Below the pieces are notes generated by a model, which saw nothing but the letters and a program-made list of their open reading frames with translations, searched no databases and had not been told where the DNA came from. Positions 16,309 through 24,642 of a DNA stretch of 24,642 nucleotides are shown one piece after another (the stretch's first letter is position 1; the number at the start of each line of letters is the position of its first letter). Source of the stretch: DTLC01 sp964555645 (GTDB lineage: Bacteria > Verrucomicrobiota > Verrucomicrobiia > Limisphaerales > DTLC01); the NCBI GenBank assembly GCA_964555645.1, contig CAZKTA010000030.1, positions 1 to 24,642 of the forward strand, read 5' to 3'. The translations under genes were made by a program, and so were the position numbers.

Positions 16309-17751
16309 ATGGTACGCGTAGCGAAAATTTTGGCTGTTGTTGGCATTTTAGGTTCGGTGTGCCTTGTTGATGGAGCTGTGCTTAAACCGCGACTGGTAGT
16401 GTTGACCGACATTTCACCAGCCGATGTTGAACCCGATGACCAACAGTCCCTGATCAGGCTTTTGGTCTATGCAGACATGTTCGAGATCGAAGCATTGATT
16501 GCCGGCAGCGGTTGGAACAGCAGCGGACGGGTCTATCCAGTCTCTTGGATGGACATAATGAAGATCACAATCGAAGCTTATGAAAAGGACGTGCCCAACC
16601 TGATGAAGCGTTCCGGGCAGACGAATTTCTTTCCTTTGGCCGTTGAATGCGGCCGGCAGCAGCTTGGTTACTGGCCGAGTCCAGCGTATCTCCGTTCCCG
16701 CGCCATGCTGGGCAGCCTAAAACTAGGCTTCAAGCAACTGGGGGATAATAATGATTCCGCTGGCAGCGATTTTTTGATCCGGCTCGCCGACGAAGACGAT
16801 CACCGCCCGATCTGGGTGGCTGTTTGGGGCGGTGCAAACACGCTTGCCCAAGCAATCTGGCGTGTCCAGAAAGAACGCACACCCGACCAACTCAACGCTT
16901 TTCTGCGCAAATTCCGCATTTACACGATCACGGATCAAGACAAAGATTGGGGGACGAAGGTTCCATTCGAGATCAGCGCACACCAATGGTTGCGGCGGGA
17001 GTTTGAGCAGACCCTCATGTTTATCTGGGACGAATCCGCCTGGTTACATCATTGTGAGGCCGGTAAGAAAAACTGGAGTCAGTACGAAACTGAAGTCCAA
17101 GGACGCGGCAATTTGGGCAAGCTGTATCCCAAATACAAATATGGCGTGGAGGGCGATACGCCGTCGTTTCTATATGTGCTGCCCAACGGATTCAACGACC
17201 CGGAACACCCGGCGTACGGCAGTTGGGGTGGATTCTTTGTCTGGGGGCGTGGTGCAGATAAAGCGACCAGAGCTTATGTTAATCATCTGGGCACGCCCTC
17301 GCACCCGGTCTCAAGAAAGTACGAAGCCTACTTTTACCCAGCCATCTTCAACGACTTCGCGGCACGGATGGGATGGGCAGAGTGCGGCAGCGGAAACCGG
17401 AACCCTTTGGTTGTGATCAACGGGGACAAAGGTCTGAGTACCATAATTGTGTCCGTGGCGCCAGGCAGTTCTGTAATACTTGATGCATCTGGATCCGAAG
17501 ATCCTGACGGTGACAAACTATGTTTCAAATGGTGGATTCTGCCGGAGGCCGGCACCTATCAACAGCCAGTGCCTCTGTCTAATGCTGATTCAAATCGGGT
17601 AACAATTCACGTGCCAGGTGATTCGGCTGGAAAGAGTTTCCACGTGATTTGCGAGGTAACTGACAATGGCACACCAAACTTAACTAGTTACCGAAGGGTG
17701 ATCTTCAAGGCGGGAGTTGAAACTGTCGGTGTAAAACGGAGAAACCAATGA
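16309..17751 (+). CDS. DUF1593 (Sde182-like, nucleoside-hydrolase-fold) secreted protein
   Basis: 480 residues with a signal peptide (MVRVAKILAVVGILGSVCLVDGA). Residues ~27-350 match the DUF1593 family (PF07632), named for the cellulose-binding protein Sde182 of Saccharophagus degradans and related in fold to nucleoside hydrolases. The Asp-rich strand LTDISPADVEPDDQQS is the counterpart of the Ca-binding DxDxxxDD motif of those hydrolases. IWVAVWGGANTLAQAIW and IYTITDQDKDWG are also typical. Residues ~365-470 are an Ig-like C-terminal domain (VILDASGSEDPDGDKLCFKWW). The gene starts 16 bases after the GH2 stop and overlaps the GH29 gene by ATGA, so it is likely translated together with the fucosidase. 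Catalytic activity is not established for the family; a role in binding or cutting the same glycan is inference. Confidence 0.9.
   Translation: MVRVAKILAVVGILGSVCLVDGAVLKPRLVVLTDISPADVEPDDQQSLIRLLVYADMFEIEALIAGSGWNSSGRVYPVSWMDIMKITIEAYEKDVPNLMKRSGQTNFFPLAVECGRQQLGYWPSPAYLRSRAMLGSLKLGFKQLGDNNDSAGSDFLIRLADEDDHRPIWVAVWGGANTLAQAIWRVQKERTPDQLNAFLRKFRIYTITDQDKDWGTKVPFEISAHQWLRREFEQTLMFIWDESAWLHHCEAGKKNWSQYETEVQGRGNLGKLYPKYKYGVEGDTPSFLYVLPNGFNDPEHPAYGSWGGFFVWGRGADKATRAYVNHLGTPSHPVSRKYEAYFYPAIFNDFAARMGWAECGSGNRNPLVVINGDKGLSTIIVSVAPGSSVILDASGSEDPDGDKLCFKWWILPEAGTYQQPVPLSNADSNRVTIHVPGDSAGKSFHVICEVTDNGTPNLTSYRRVIFKAGVETVGVKRRNQ
17738..17741 (+). promoter_or_regulatory. Ribosome binding site of the GH29 gene
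   Basis: GGAG lies 6 bases before ATG 17748, inside the end of the DUF1593 gene. It supports the overlapping ATGA start. A similar CGGAGAA-type site occurs before ATG 20273. Confidence 0.55.
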
Positions 17752-20132
17752 ACGGCGTCAAAGCAAGACTTGCTCGAACCATCTTGGGGGTAATCGCCGG
17801 CATGGCTGTTCCGTTTTACAGTGCAGCTTCAGGCCAAGGGCCTTCGTCTGGAGCAAAACCCGAAGCGCATTCGCAGATCCCATACGCCATTATCCATGTG
17901 GTCAACGAGGGTGACTCAGACGCAGTCATTGCCGAAAAAGCGGCGAAGGTTTTGCCGCGGCCGAACCAGGTAGCTTGGATGAGACTTGAGCGGACCTTTT
18001 TCATTCACTTTGGTGTAAACACATTTAACGAGGTTGAATGGGGGTCGGGCCGCGAGGACCCAACGATCTTCAATCCTGCAGAGCTCGATGCGGATCAATG
18101 GATGCGTGCCATAACAAATTTCGGCGGCAGGTTGGTCGTGTTGGTGGTCAAGCATCATGACGGATTTTGTTTGTGGCCAACGCGCTACACGCGGCATTCT
18201 GTTGCCGCCAGTCCGTGGCGCGGCGGCAAAGGCGACCTAGTGCGCGCAGTGGCCGATTCTGCGAAAGCGCATGGCGTGAAACTCGGGCTCTACATTTCGC
18301 CTGCGGACTTGTATCAGTTGAGGACAAACCCGAAGAATCCAAAGGGCTATTATGGCAATGGCAGCAGCAATGTGCTTTCCGTTATTCCGACCGATCCCGC
18401 GAGCTTTCAGAGTGATCCCTCAAAAGGCCGTGCGCCAACGCCCGGCTATGGCACTTATTCTTACGTTGTGGACGACTACAATCGTTATTTCCTTAACCAG
18501 CTTTACGAGACGCTGACGGAATACGGCCCGATTGAAGAAGTATGGTTCGACGGCGCGAATCCCGATCCGAGCGTATCGCAGACGTATGACTATTCCGCTT
18601 GGTACGATCTGATTCGCAAACTCCAACCCAAGGCCGTGATCGCTGTGAAAGGGCCAGATGTACGCTGGGTCGGCAACGAAAGCGGGATTGGCCGCACGAC
18701 GGAATGGAGCGTCATCCCGCTGCCGACTGCGCCCGAGAAATTCAACTGGCCGGACATGACGGCAGGTGACCTCGGCAGCCGCGCGAAGCTCAAGCCCGGG
18801 TCGCATCTGTGGTGGTATCCTGCGGAAGTGAACACGACCATTCTACAAAACAACCAGTGGTTCTGGGCACGGCATAAACAGCCGCGCACAGTGACACAGT
18901 TGGTGGACATCTTCTACACCTCGGTCGGACGGAACGGAAATTTGTTACTCAATCTTTCACCAGACAAACGCGGTCTTATACCGGACAACCAGCTCGAAGT
19001 GTTGAACTTGGCCGCCCGTTTCATTCATGAGACGTTTGCAACAAATTTTGCTCGTGGTGCCACCGTTACTGCAGATACCTCAAATCCAAGCAACAACCCC
19101 AACCTTGTTTTGGACGGTGACCTTGACACTTGGTGGGAGGTTGCTCCGGGCAGGACAACCGGCATCTTGACACTCGTACTACCTCGGCGAACCACGTTCG
19201 ATGTGGTTTCGTTGCAGGAGGCCGTAGCACAACGCAGCCAAAGAATAGAGTCATTCACCCTCGAAACATACGATGGCACAGCGTGGATCCCAGCCGAGCC
19301 GCTCCACAATGAGGAACTCACTACGGTGGGGTATCGCAGACTCATACGGCTGAAAACAGCTGTAACAACCGACCGCTTGCGGATCCGAATCACCCGCGCA
19401 CGGCTGGAACCGACGCTTGCTGAAGTTGGCCTGTACAGGCAATCACTCGCGATTTTGCCCCCCAACATTTCCGACCGTGACACGAACGGCGCGGTGAGAC
19501 TGAGCAATCTCACCGGCGACAAAATAGTTTACACGCTGGATGAGAGCGAGCCCACGCCGGACTCGCAGGTTTACACATGCCCAATAGTCCTGCCGCATGA
19601 CCGCCGTGCAACGCTCCGCGCAGCCAACCTGTTGCCGGACGGCACGGTCGGGGCCAGCACCACGCGCGTGTTCGCCGGCATGATGCCGTTCGGATGGAAA
19701 GTGGTCGAGGTTGACAGCCAGGAGACCTCCAGCGCGGACAACTCGGCTGCCCGCGCGATTGACGGCAACTCCGCCACCATCTGGCACACGCGCTGGAACG
19801 CCGACCTGCGCCAGCCGCATTACATCACCGTGGACATGGGCAAAACAAATCGCATTGCCGGTTTCACCTATCTGCCGCGCCAGGACGGCCTGCTCAACGG
19901 CGTGGTGGAAAGGTACCGCTTTGAAACGAGCGTGGATGGCGTGACCTGGACAACGAACGTTGCCAACGGCTCTTTTGCCAACATTCAGAACAATCCGTCC
20001 CTGCAGGAAGTGAGATTTGCACCGGTGGAAGCGCGTTATTTTCGCTTTACATCATTGCGTGCCGTTTGGAACAGCGGCTGGACAAGCGCAGCGGAAATAT
20101 CCATACTGCCGGCGCACCAAAACGGGAGGTGA
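17748..20132 (+). CDS. Secreted GH29 alpha-L-fucosidase with two F5/8C domains and a CHB_HEX_C module
   Basis: A 794-residue retaining fucosidase. Signal peptide ~1-29 (ends ...VPFYSAASGQ). The catalytic domain (~60-430) has FFIHFGVNTFNEVEWG, VVLVVKHHDGFCLWPT, the nucleophile Asp268 in EEVWFDGANPDP, KGPDVRWVGNESG and GRNGNLLLNLSPDKRG. The acid/base residue is not obvious by eye. Accessory modules follow: F5/8 type C (~434-565, ARGATVTADTSNPSNNP, LDGDLDTWWEV); a chitobiase/hexosaminidase C-terminal-like module (~568-648, KIVYTLDESEPTPDSQVY); and a second F5/8 type C (~649-790, ARAIDGNSATIWHT). The start codon overlaps the DUF1593 stop. With the GH95 gene upstream dead, this is the only intact fucosidase in the window. 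Its linkage preference (alpha-1,2 or alpha-1,3/4) cannot be told. Confidence 0.94.
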   Translation: MNGVKARLARTILGVIAGMAVPFYSAASGQGPSSGAKPEAHSQIPYAIIHVVNEGDSDAVIAEKAAKVLPRPNQVAWMRLERTFFIHFGVNTFNEVEWGSGREDPTIFNPAELDADQWMRAITNFGGRLVVLVVKHHDGFCLWPTRYTRHSVAASPWRGGKGDLVRAVADSAKAHGVKLGLYISPADLYQLRTNPKNPKGYYGNGSSNVLSVIPTDPASFQSDPSKGRAPTPGYGTYSYVVDDYNRYFLNQLYETLTEYGPIEEVWFDGANPDPSVSQTYDYSAWYDLIRKLQPKAVIAVKGPDVRWVGNESGIGRTTEWSVIPLPTAPEKFNWPDMTAGDLGSRAKLKPGSHLWWYPAEVNTTILQNNQWFWARHKQPRTVTQLVDIFYTSVGRNGNLLLNLSPDKRGLIPDNQLEVLNLAARFIHETFATNFARGATVTADTSNPSNNPNLVLDGDLDTWWEVAPGRTTGILTLVLPRRTTFDVVSLQEAVAQRSQRIESFTLETYDGTAWIPAEPLHNEELTTVGYRRLIRLKTAVTTDRLRIRITRARLEPTLAEVGLYRQSLAILPPNISDRDTNGAVRLSNLTGDKIVYTLDESEPTPDSQVYTCPIVLPHDRRATLRAANLLPDGTVGASTTRVFAGMMPFGWKVVEVDSQETSSADNSAARAIDGNSATIWHTRWNADLRQPHYITVDMGKTNRIAGFTYLPRQDGLLNGVVERYRFETSVDGVTWTTNVANGSFANIQNNPSLQEVRFAPVEARYFRFTSLRAVWNSGWTSAAEISILPAHQNGR
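20125..20129 (+). promoter_or_regulatory. Strong Shine-Dalgarno site before the second GH5 gene
   Basis: GGAGG, within GGGAGGTGA, sits 5 bases before ATG 20135 and overlaps the end of the fucosidase gene. It is the best Shine-Dalgarno match I found in the window and is the reason for calling the start at 20135. A second, weaker site (GGAG 20264-20267) precedes the in-frame ATG 20273, which would give a more normal signal peptide. Confidence 0.55.
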
Positions 20133-20134
20133 AT

Positions 20135-23100
20135 ATGCGTAAGTTCATTCGTGCAATATTGAGACTGGTTCGAGGCCGCCGTACCAGACACATGCGGCCA
20201 AGATCGGCGGTGCGGGTTTTCTCAAGCACGGCACAAACTGAGCAAACAATAAATTTCGTCATCGGAGAACGAATGAGAACATCGCGATTTCATTTGGCCA
20301 TGAGAAAACGGTTTGGTCCCGTGTTTAGCGCGGCGGTTCTGTTGCTTTTCCTCTGTGCCGAACATGTCGAGGCGCAATTGACAATACCACGTGGGCGACC
20401 ACGCTTGAACGTGGCCCGTACAACCTTCGTGGCCGACAACGGGCAATTACTGCGCGGTCCCTACACATCTACCGAGTGGACGTCCGCCGCACCTTACGAT
20501 CAGATTGCCAAAATCAAAGACTTGGGGCTCAACGCGGTGCACCTATATGCCGAGGTGTTCGATCCAAACTACCCTAACCCGGGCAGCACCGCCCCCGGTT
20601 ACAACGCGGCTGAAGTGGACAAGATCGTGCAGCGGACGCGTGACCTTGGCCTGTATTTGGTCATGACCATCGGCAACGGCGCCAACAACGGAAACCACAA
20701 CCTTGCTTGGGCAACCAATTTTTGGAACTTCTACGCAGCACGTTACGCCAACGAGACACATGTGCTTTATGAAATCCACAACGAGCCGGTCGCTTGGGGG
20801 CCGGCATATTTGACCGCCACCACGCCGTCCAACGGTATGACCCTGCAGGTTGAATGTTACAGGATCATTAGGGCGCGTGCGCCAGCCACCCCAGTGCTGC
20901 TTTTCTCCTACGCGGTGTTGTCAGGCAGCGGCGGCGCGAACGCCGCCCTTACAGACATTCGCGCCTTCAACCAGGCCGTCTTCGGCAACCAGAACGCGGT
21001 CTGGACAAATGAAGCAGTGGCGTTTCACGGTTACGGCGGTTGGGAAGGCACTGCCACGGCCGTTCAAGCGCTCCTAAACGCGGGCTATCCGTGTTTCATG
21101 ACTGAGTTCGGGTGGCCGCGCTGGGGCACACGCCGCGGCGTAGGGCTTGAAGTGGAGCTAACAACCGATCTGGAACGGCTCGGCGTGTCCTGGCTCACTT
21201 TCCAATACATCCCGCCCTCAGGTGTTTCGGATGCGGTAACAAGGCCGGAGCTGTTCAAGCACGTTGTTGAAAATGCTGGCCTGTCTTGGACTCCCGACTA
21301 TGGCACCTGGCCGGTGCCACGAGGTGTATATGGTAACAACGGCCAACCGCGCGCTACCGTGGCAAACTGGGTGAACAACTTTCTCACCGGCACGTTGCGC
21401 ATAGAAGCGGAAGATTTCGACTGGGGCGGCGAAGGCATTTCGTACCACGACACAGACAGTCCGAACAATGGTGGGCAGTACCGGCCAAATGAATCGGTGG
21501 ACATAATGAGCTGCAACGACACCGGCGGCGGTTTCGCTGTGACAACGGCCGATGGCGAGTGGCTCGAATACACGATCCTGGTGCGCGAACCGGGCTGGTA
21601 TGATCTTCGGCTGCGTTACGCCACTCCGAACACCGGCTGCTGTATCGAGGCGATCAGCAATGCACGCAACACCACCGGCCCGCGTGTCCTAGCCCCCACA
21701 GGAAGCTACAACACGTGGTCAACTGCTACCGTGCCGGTCTTTCTCGGGTTTGGCCGGCAGAAGTTGCGCTTGCAGTTTCCAAAAGGCGGCTTTGACCTGA
21801 ACTGGATTGAACTGTCGCCCACAACCGCGGGCATCATTCCCAACGGCACATACAGGGTTGTAAATGCGGCCAGTGGCAGAGTGATGGAGATTCTGCCCGG
21901 CACGAATACGCTCGTTGCAGGCCAAGATTCAAGACTTGTTTCGCAGTTGTGGCACTTTGAGCACATGGGGGGCGGCCAATACAAGATCTGCCACGGCACT
22001 AATTACTCGAGTTGGAACGCACCCGACGACCCGGCCGGAGTCGTATCGTCCTGGAGCACCAGTGACGACCGGTGCTTCATTCCGGTACCTGCTGGGGATG
22101 ACTTTTACAGGTTTGTGGTTGTGGGCTCGGGTTTATGCATGAGCAGTTCGACCACAAATCCGTTCCCTGTGTTCAGGGAGGATTTTTCCATGATTGCAGC
22201 TTTGCAGCAATGGCGCTTGCAAGCGCCATGGGCACCTGCATTTCCCAACGGCTTGCGCGCTTATGCGTCTTCACCCACACAGGTGGTACTTACTTGGAAC
22301 AGTGTTCCCGGTGCGACAACTTACAACGTGAAACGCTCAGCTATCAGTGGTGGGCCTTACACGACCGTTGCAGCCGGTGTAACCGCGACAAACTACACTG
22401 ACACTGTGGTTGCCGGAGTGAAATACTACTATGTGGTGTCTGCGGTTTTGAGCGGCACCGAAAGCGCCAACAGCTTGGAAGCGAGTGTCGATCCGCCTTA
22501 TCCGTGGGCATCGCAAGACATCGGCGCCGTAGGTGTGAGCGGCAACGTTAGCTTCAGCAACGGCGTGTTCATCGTGTGTGGTTCAGGCGCGGACATCTGG
22601 GGCACGACCGACGCGTTCCGGTTTGTGTACGTGCCCGTAACAGGCAATTTCACAATTACTGCCCGGGTTCTTTCCGTGCTAGACACCGATGACTGGGCCA
22701 AGGCAGGCGTGATGATACGCTCCAGCCTGAGCGCAAACTCGCAGCATGCTTTTGTTTGCGTGACCCCTGACAATGGCGTGGCATTTCAGTCGCGCTCCTC
22801 AGCAGGCGGCAACAGCAGTAGTGCCAACACAACCGGAGTGAGCGCGCCGCTGTGGGTCCGACTGGTCCGCAGTGGGAGTACATTCACTGCCTACTTTTCG
22901 CACGACGGTTCGAATTGGATACAGCTCGAGAGCCGAACGATCAGTATGAGCACCACGGTTTACGCGGGGTTGGCTGTTACCAGTCACGATAATTCAAGAT
23001 TGTCCACTGCAACATTTGACAACGTAACAGTGCCGGGCTGGCTGAACGCGGTTGCGCCGTCTGCCCCAACCGGTCTGCGCGCCACACCCGGTCTGTGGAA

Positions 23101-24642
23101 AGTGGATTTGACCTGGGAAAGTGTCTCCAATGCCACCAGCTACAACGTCAAACGCGCTCCTGCTGCTGGCGGCTCGTATCGCGTAATTGCAAACGTCACC
23201 GGCACAAACTACACCGACACCAACCTGGCAAATGACATCGCGTATTCATACGTCGTGTCTGCGTTGAACCTGGCCGGTGAAAGCCCCAACTCCGCTCAAG
23301 CCGCTGTGCCGGGCCAGATCGTCTGCCCCGACATTTTGAGCGTTACGCCAATCTCTGCAACGCAGGTGCGGCTGGTCTGGCGCGCCTTTACCAACGCAAC
23401 CACCTACAACGTGAAACGCTCACTGGTCAGTGGTGGGCCTTACACGACCATTGCGACCGGCGTCACAGCAACCAACTTCACCGAGACCATCGCGCCAGAC
23501 ACGAAATTCTATTACGTCGTAAGCGCCGTTGTGGACGGCAACGAAACTCCCAACAGTGCAGAAATGACGTTTGACCTGCCGTATCCATGGCAGACGGCGG
23601 ACGTGGGGTCGGTTGGACGTTCCGGTAGCGCCACGTTCAACAACGGGATGTTCGAAGTTAAAGGAGCCGGAGCTGATATCTGGGGTACCGCAGACGCCTT
23701 TCGGTTCGTGTACGTCCCTGTAACGGGCAACTGCATGGTCACCGCCCGCGTGCTCACGGTGCAAAACACAGACCCGTGGGCCAAAGCCGGGGTGATGATC
23801 AGGCAAAGTTTGAGTGCAAACTCGGCTCACGCGATGATTGTGGTCACGCCCAGCAACGGCGTGGCGTTCCAATACCGCTCAAGCACCGGCGGTGGCAGCG
23901 TCAACAACAACACGACCGGCCTGTACGCACCTTACTGGGTTAGACTTGTGCGCAATGGCAACACATTCACTGCATATCGCTCGCCCGACGGCACGAATTG
24001 GACCCAGCATAGCAGTCCGGTTACCATCAGCATGAGTTCCACGGTGTATGTTGGCTTGGCAGTCACCGCGCACAACAGCAACACCATTTGTGCGGGCATA
24101 TTCGATAACGTCACTGCACCGGGTTGGCCACCCACTGTCGCGCCTCCGGATGCACCTACCGGGTTGGTAGCTGCTCCAGCGTCCAGCATCCAGATCAATC
24201 TTGCTTGGAACGCTGTGCCGGGTGCAACAGCTTACAATGTGAAACGCTCGTTTGTTGATGGCGGACCGTACACTGTGATCGCTTCCGGCATTGTGGCAAC
24301 GAACTACACCGACTACGGGCTGGCCCCCGGCACGACTTATCACTACGTCGTGAGCGCAGTGAACGCCGGCGGTGAGGGGCCCGACAGCGTGCAAGTGACC
24401 GCCACAACGTTGCCTGTCCAGTTCGGTGCTCTCATTCATCGGTACAGTTTTAACGAAACAGGTGGCTCGGTCGTTGTCGACTCGATTGGTGGTCCGGCCT
24501 GGAACGGCGCGCTACCCAACGGCGGCACTCTGGGTGGTGGCACACTCACGCTGGCGTCGGCATCACAGCAGTACGCATTGTTGCCGCCGGGCATTGTCAG
24601 CACACTGAGCAACTTTACCATTGCAGCCTGGGTACGGCTTAA
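20135..24642 (+). CDS. Giant secreted GH5-type endoglycanase with CBM6, beta-trefoil, Fn3, DUF1349 and LamG modules (3' end outside window)
   Basis: The frame is open to the window edge, 1502 codons so far. The ATG 20135 has a strong ribosome binding site, but the hydrophobic signal (RKRFGPVFSAAVLLLFLCAEHVEA) lies 57 residues in, so ATG 20273 or 20300 may be the true start. The clan GH-A catalytic domain has acid/base Glu217 in YEIHNEP and nucleophile Glu324 in CFMTEFGW. Modules after it: CBM6-like (~420-561, RIEAEDFDWGG, GEWLEYTI, FDLNWIELSP); ricin-type beta-trefoil (~566-700, NGTYRVVNAASGRVME, SQLWHFE); Fn3 (~703-787); DUF1349 (~789-969); Fn3 (~974-1059); Fn3 (~1064-1147); DUF1349 (~1149-1331); Fn3 (~1336-1426); and the start of a LamG-like lectin domain (~1429 on, HRYSFNETGGSVVVDSIGG). 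It probably cuts the backbone of the same polymer as the first GH5 protein, with several modules holding it to the wall. Substrate unknown. Confidence 0.92.
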   Translation, partial: MRKFIRAILRLVRGRRTRHMRPRSAVRVFSSTAQTEQTINFVIGERMRTSRFHLAMRKRFGPVFSAAVLLLFLCAEHVEAQLTIPRGRPRLNVARTTFVADNGQLLRGPYTSTEWTSAAPYDQIAKIKDLGLNAVHLYAEVFDPNYPNPGSTAPGYNAAEVDKIVQRTRDLGLYLVMTIGNGANNGNHNLAWATNFWNFYAARYANETHVLYEIHNEPVAWGPAYLTATTPSNGMTLQVECYRIIRARAPATPVLLFSYAVLSGSGGANAALTDIRAFNQAVFGNQNAVWTNEAVAFHGYGGWEGTATAVQALLNAGYPCFMTEFGWPRWGTRRGVGLEVELTTDLERLGVSWLTFQYIPPSGVSDAVTRPELFKHVVENAGLSWTPDYGTWPVPRGVYGNNGQPRATVANWVNNFLTGTLRIEAEDFDWGGEGISYHDTDSPNNGGQYRPNESVDIMSCNDTGGGFAVTTADGEWLEYTILVREPGWYDLRLRYATPNTGCCIEAISNARNTTGPRVLAPTGSYNTWSTATVPVFLGFGRQKLRLQFPKGGFDLNWIELSPTTAGIIPNGTYRVVNAASGRVMEILPGTNTLVAGQDSRLVSQLWHFEHMGGGQYKICHGTNYSSWNAPDDPAGVVSSWSTSDDRCFIPVPAGDDFYRFVVVGSGLCMSSSTTNPFPVFREDFSMIAALQQWRLQAPWAPAFPNGLRAYASSPTQVVLTWNSVPGATTYNVKRSAISGGPYTTVAAGVTATNYTDTVVAGVKYYYVVSAVLSGTESANSLEASVDPPYPWASQDIGAVGVSGNVSFSNGVFIVCGSGADIWGTTDAFRFVYVPVTGNFTITARVLSVLDTDDWAKAGVMIRSSLSANSQHAFVCVTPDNGVAFQSRSSAGGNSSSANTTGVSAPLWVRLVRSGSTFTAYFSHDGSNWIQLESRTISMSTTVYAGLAVTSHDNSRLSTATFDNVTVPGWLNAVAPSAPTGLRATPGLWKVDLTWESVSNATSYNVKRAPAAGGSYRVIANVTGTNYTDTNLANDIAYSYVVSALNLAGESPNSAQAAVPGQIVCPDILSVTPISATQVRLVWRAFTNATTYNVKRSLVSGGPYTTIATGVTATNFTETIAPDTKFYYVVSAVVDGNETPNSAEMTFDLPYPWQTADVGSVGRSGSATFNNGMFEVKGAGADIWGTADAFRFVYVPVTGNCMVTARVLTVQNTDPWAKAGVMIRQSLSANSAHAMIVVTPSNGVAFQYRSSTGGGSVNNNTTGLYAPYWVRLVRNGNTFTAYRSPDGTNWTQHSSPVTISMSSTVYVGLAVTAHNSNTICAGIFDNVTAPGWPPTVAPPDAPTGLVAAPASSIQINLAWNAVPGATAYNVKRSFVDGGPYTVIASGIVATNYTDYGLAPGTTYHYVVSAVNAGGEGPDSVQVTATTLPVQFGALIHRYSFNETGGSVVVDSIGGPAWNGALPNGGTLGGGTLTLASASQQYALLPPGIVSTLSNFTIAAWVRL
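22210..22229. repeat. Perfect 20-bp palindrome inside the second GH5 gene
   Basis: ATGGCGCTTGCAAGCGCCAT reads the same on both strands, with no spacer. It lies in codons for QQWRLQAPW, at the boundary between the beta-trefoil and the next Fn3 module. A function is not evident; it may be chance. Confidence 0.6.
23842..23954 (+). repeat. 113-bp near-identical block, copy 2 (second DUF1349 of second GH5 protein)
   Basis: This is the partner of 7182-7294, with a single difference (C at 23887 against T at 7227). The other DUF1349 copy in the same gene (about 22500-23040) is far more diverged over the corresponding bases. Confidence 0.95.

Noticed and set aside
1..24642. CRISPR array, tRNA, rRNA, integrase or transposase
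   Set aside because: I looked on both strands and found no regularly spaced repeats, no tRNA-like T-arm/acceptor pair and no recombinase motif.

Overview
The window looks like part of a Verrucomicrobiota genome (Pedosphaera/Limisphaera-like, possibly metagenomic). Evidence: about 50-55% GC, many very large secreted glycoside hydrolases padded with fibronectin type III (Fn3), DUF1349, F5/8 type C and LamG modules, a C-terminal tail ending in FYRLVR of the kind common in that phylum, weak or absent Shine-Dalgarno sites, and no SusC/SusD pair. The assignment rests on style of protein, not on a marker gene.

Layout. Positions 1-3509 are a gene graveyard around one intact gene. They hold the end of a broken RHS/YD-repeat gene, a frameshifted alpha/beta-hydrolase (BD-FAE-like) esterase pseudogene, a REP-like palindrome, an intact secreted CE1-type esterase (1426-2703), and on the minus strand an alpha-L-fucosidase GH95 pseudogene that has lost its middle. 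Positions 3510-4014 are non-coding as far as I can see.

From 4015 to the end all genes lie on the plus strand. In order they are a multidomain GH5-type endoglycanase, a GH31 alpha-xylosidase/alpha-glucosidase, a GH43 enzyme, an 850-base stretch with only an unrecognised ORF, a GH2 beta-galactosidase with a nested extra jelly-roll, a DUF1593 (Sde182-like) protein, a GH29 alpha-L-fucosidase with three accessory modules, and a second giant GH5-type enzyme that runs off the window. Gaps are short or negative (12 bases, about 100, 16, a 4-base ATGA overlap, 2 bases), so most of the genes are probably co-transcribed.

How they may work together. GH5 + GH31 + GH43 + GH2 is the enzyme set of the Bacteroides ovatus xyloglucan utilisation locus. 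Adding alpha-L-fucosidase gives what is needed to strip fucogalactoxyloglucan: backbone cutting (GH5), xylose (GH31), arabinose (GH43), galactose (GH2) and fucose (GH29, with a dead GH95 nearby). This is an inference from family content; other fucose- and xylose-containing plant or algal glycans are possible. No transporter or regulator is visible. A 113-bp stretch is almost identical between the DUF1349 modules of the two GH5 proteins, pointing to recent gene conversion or module shuffling inside the cluster.
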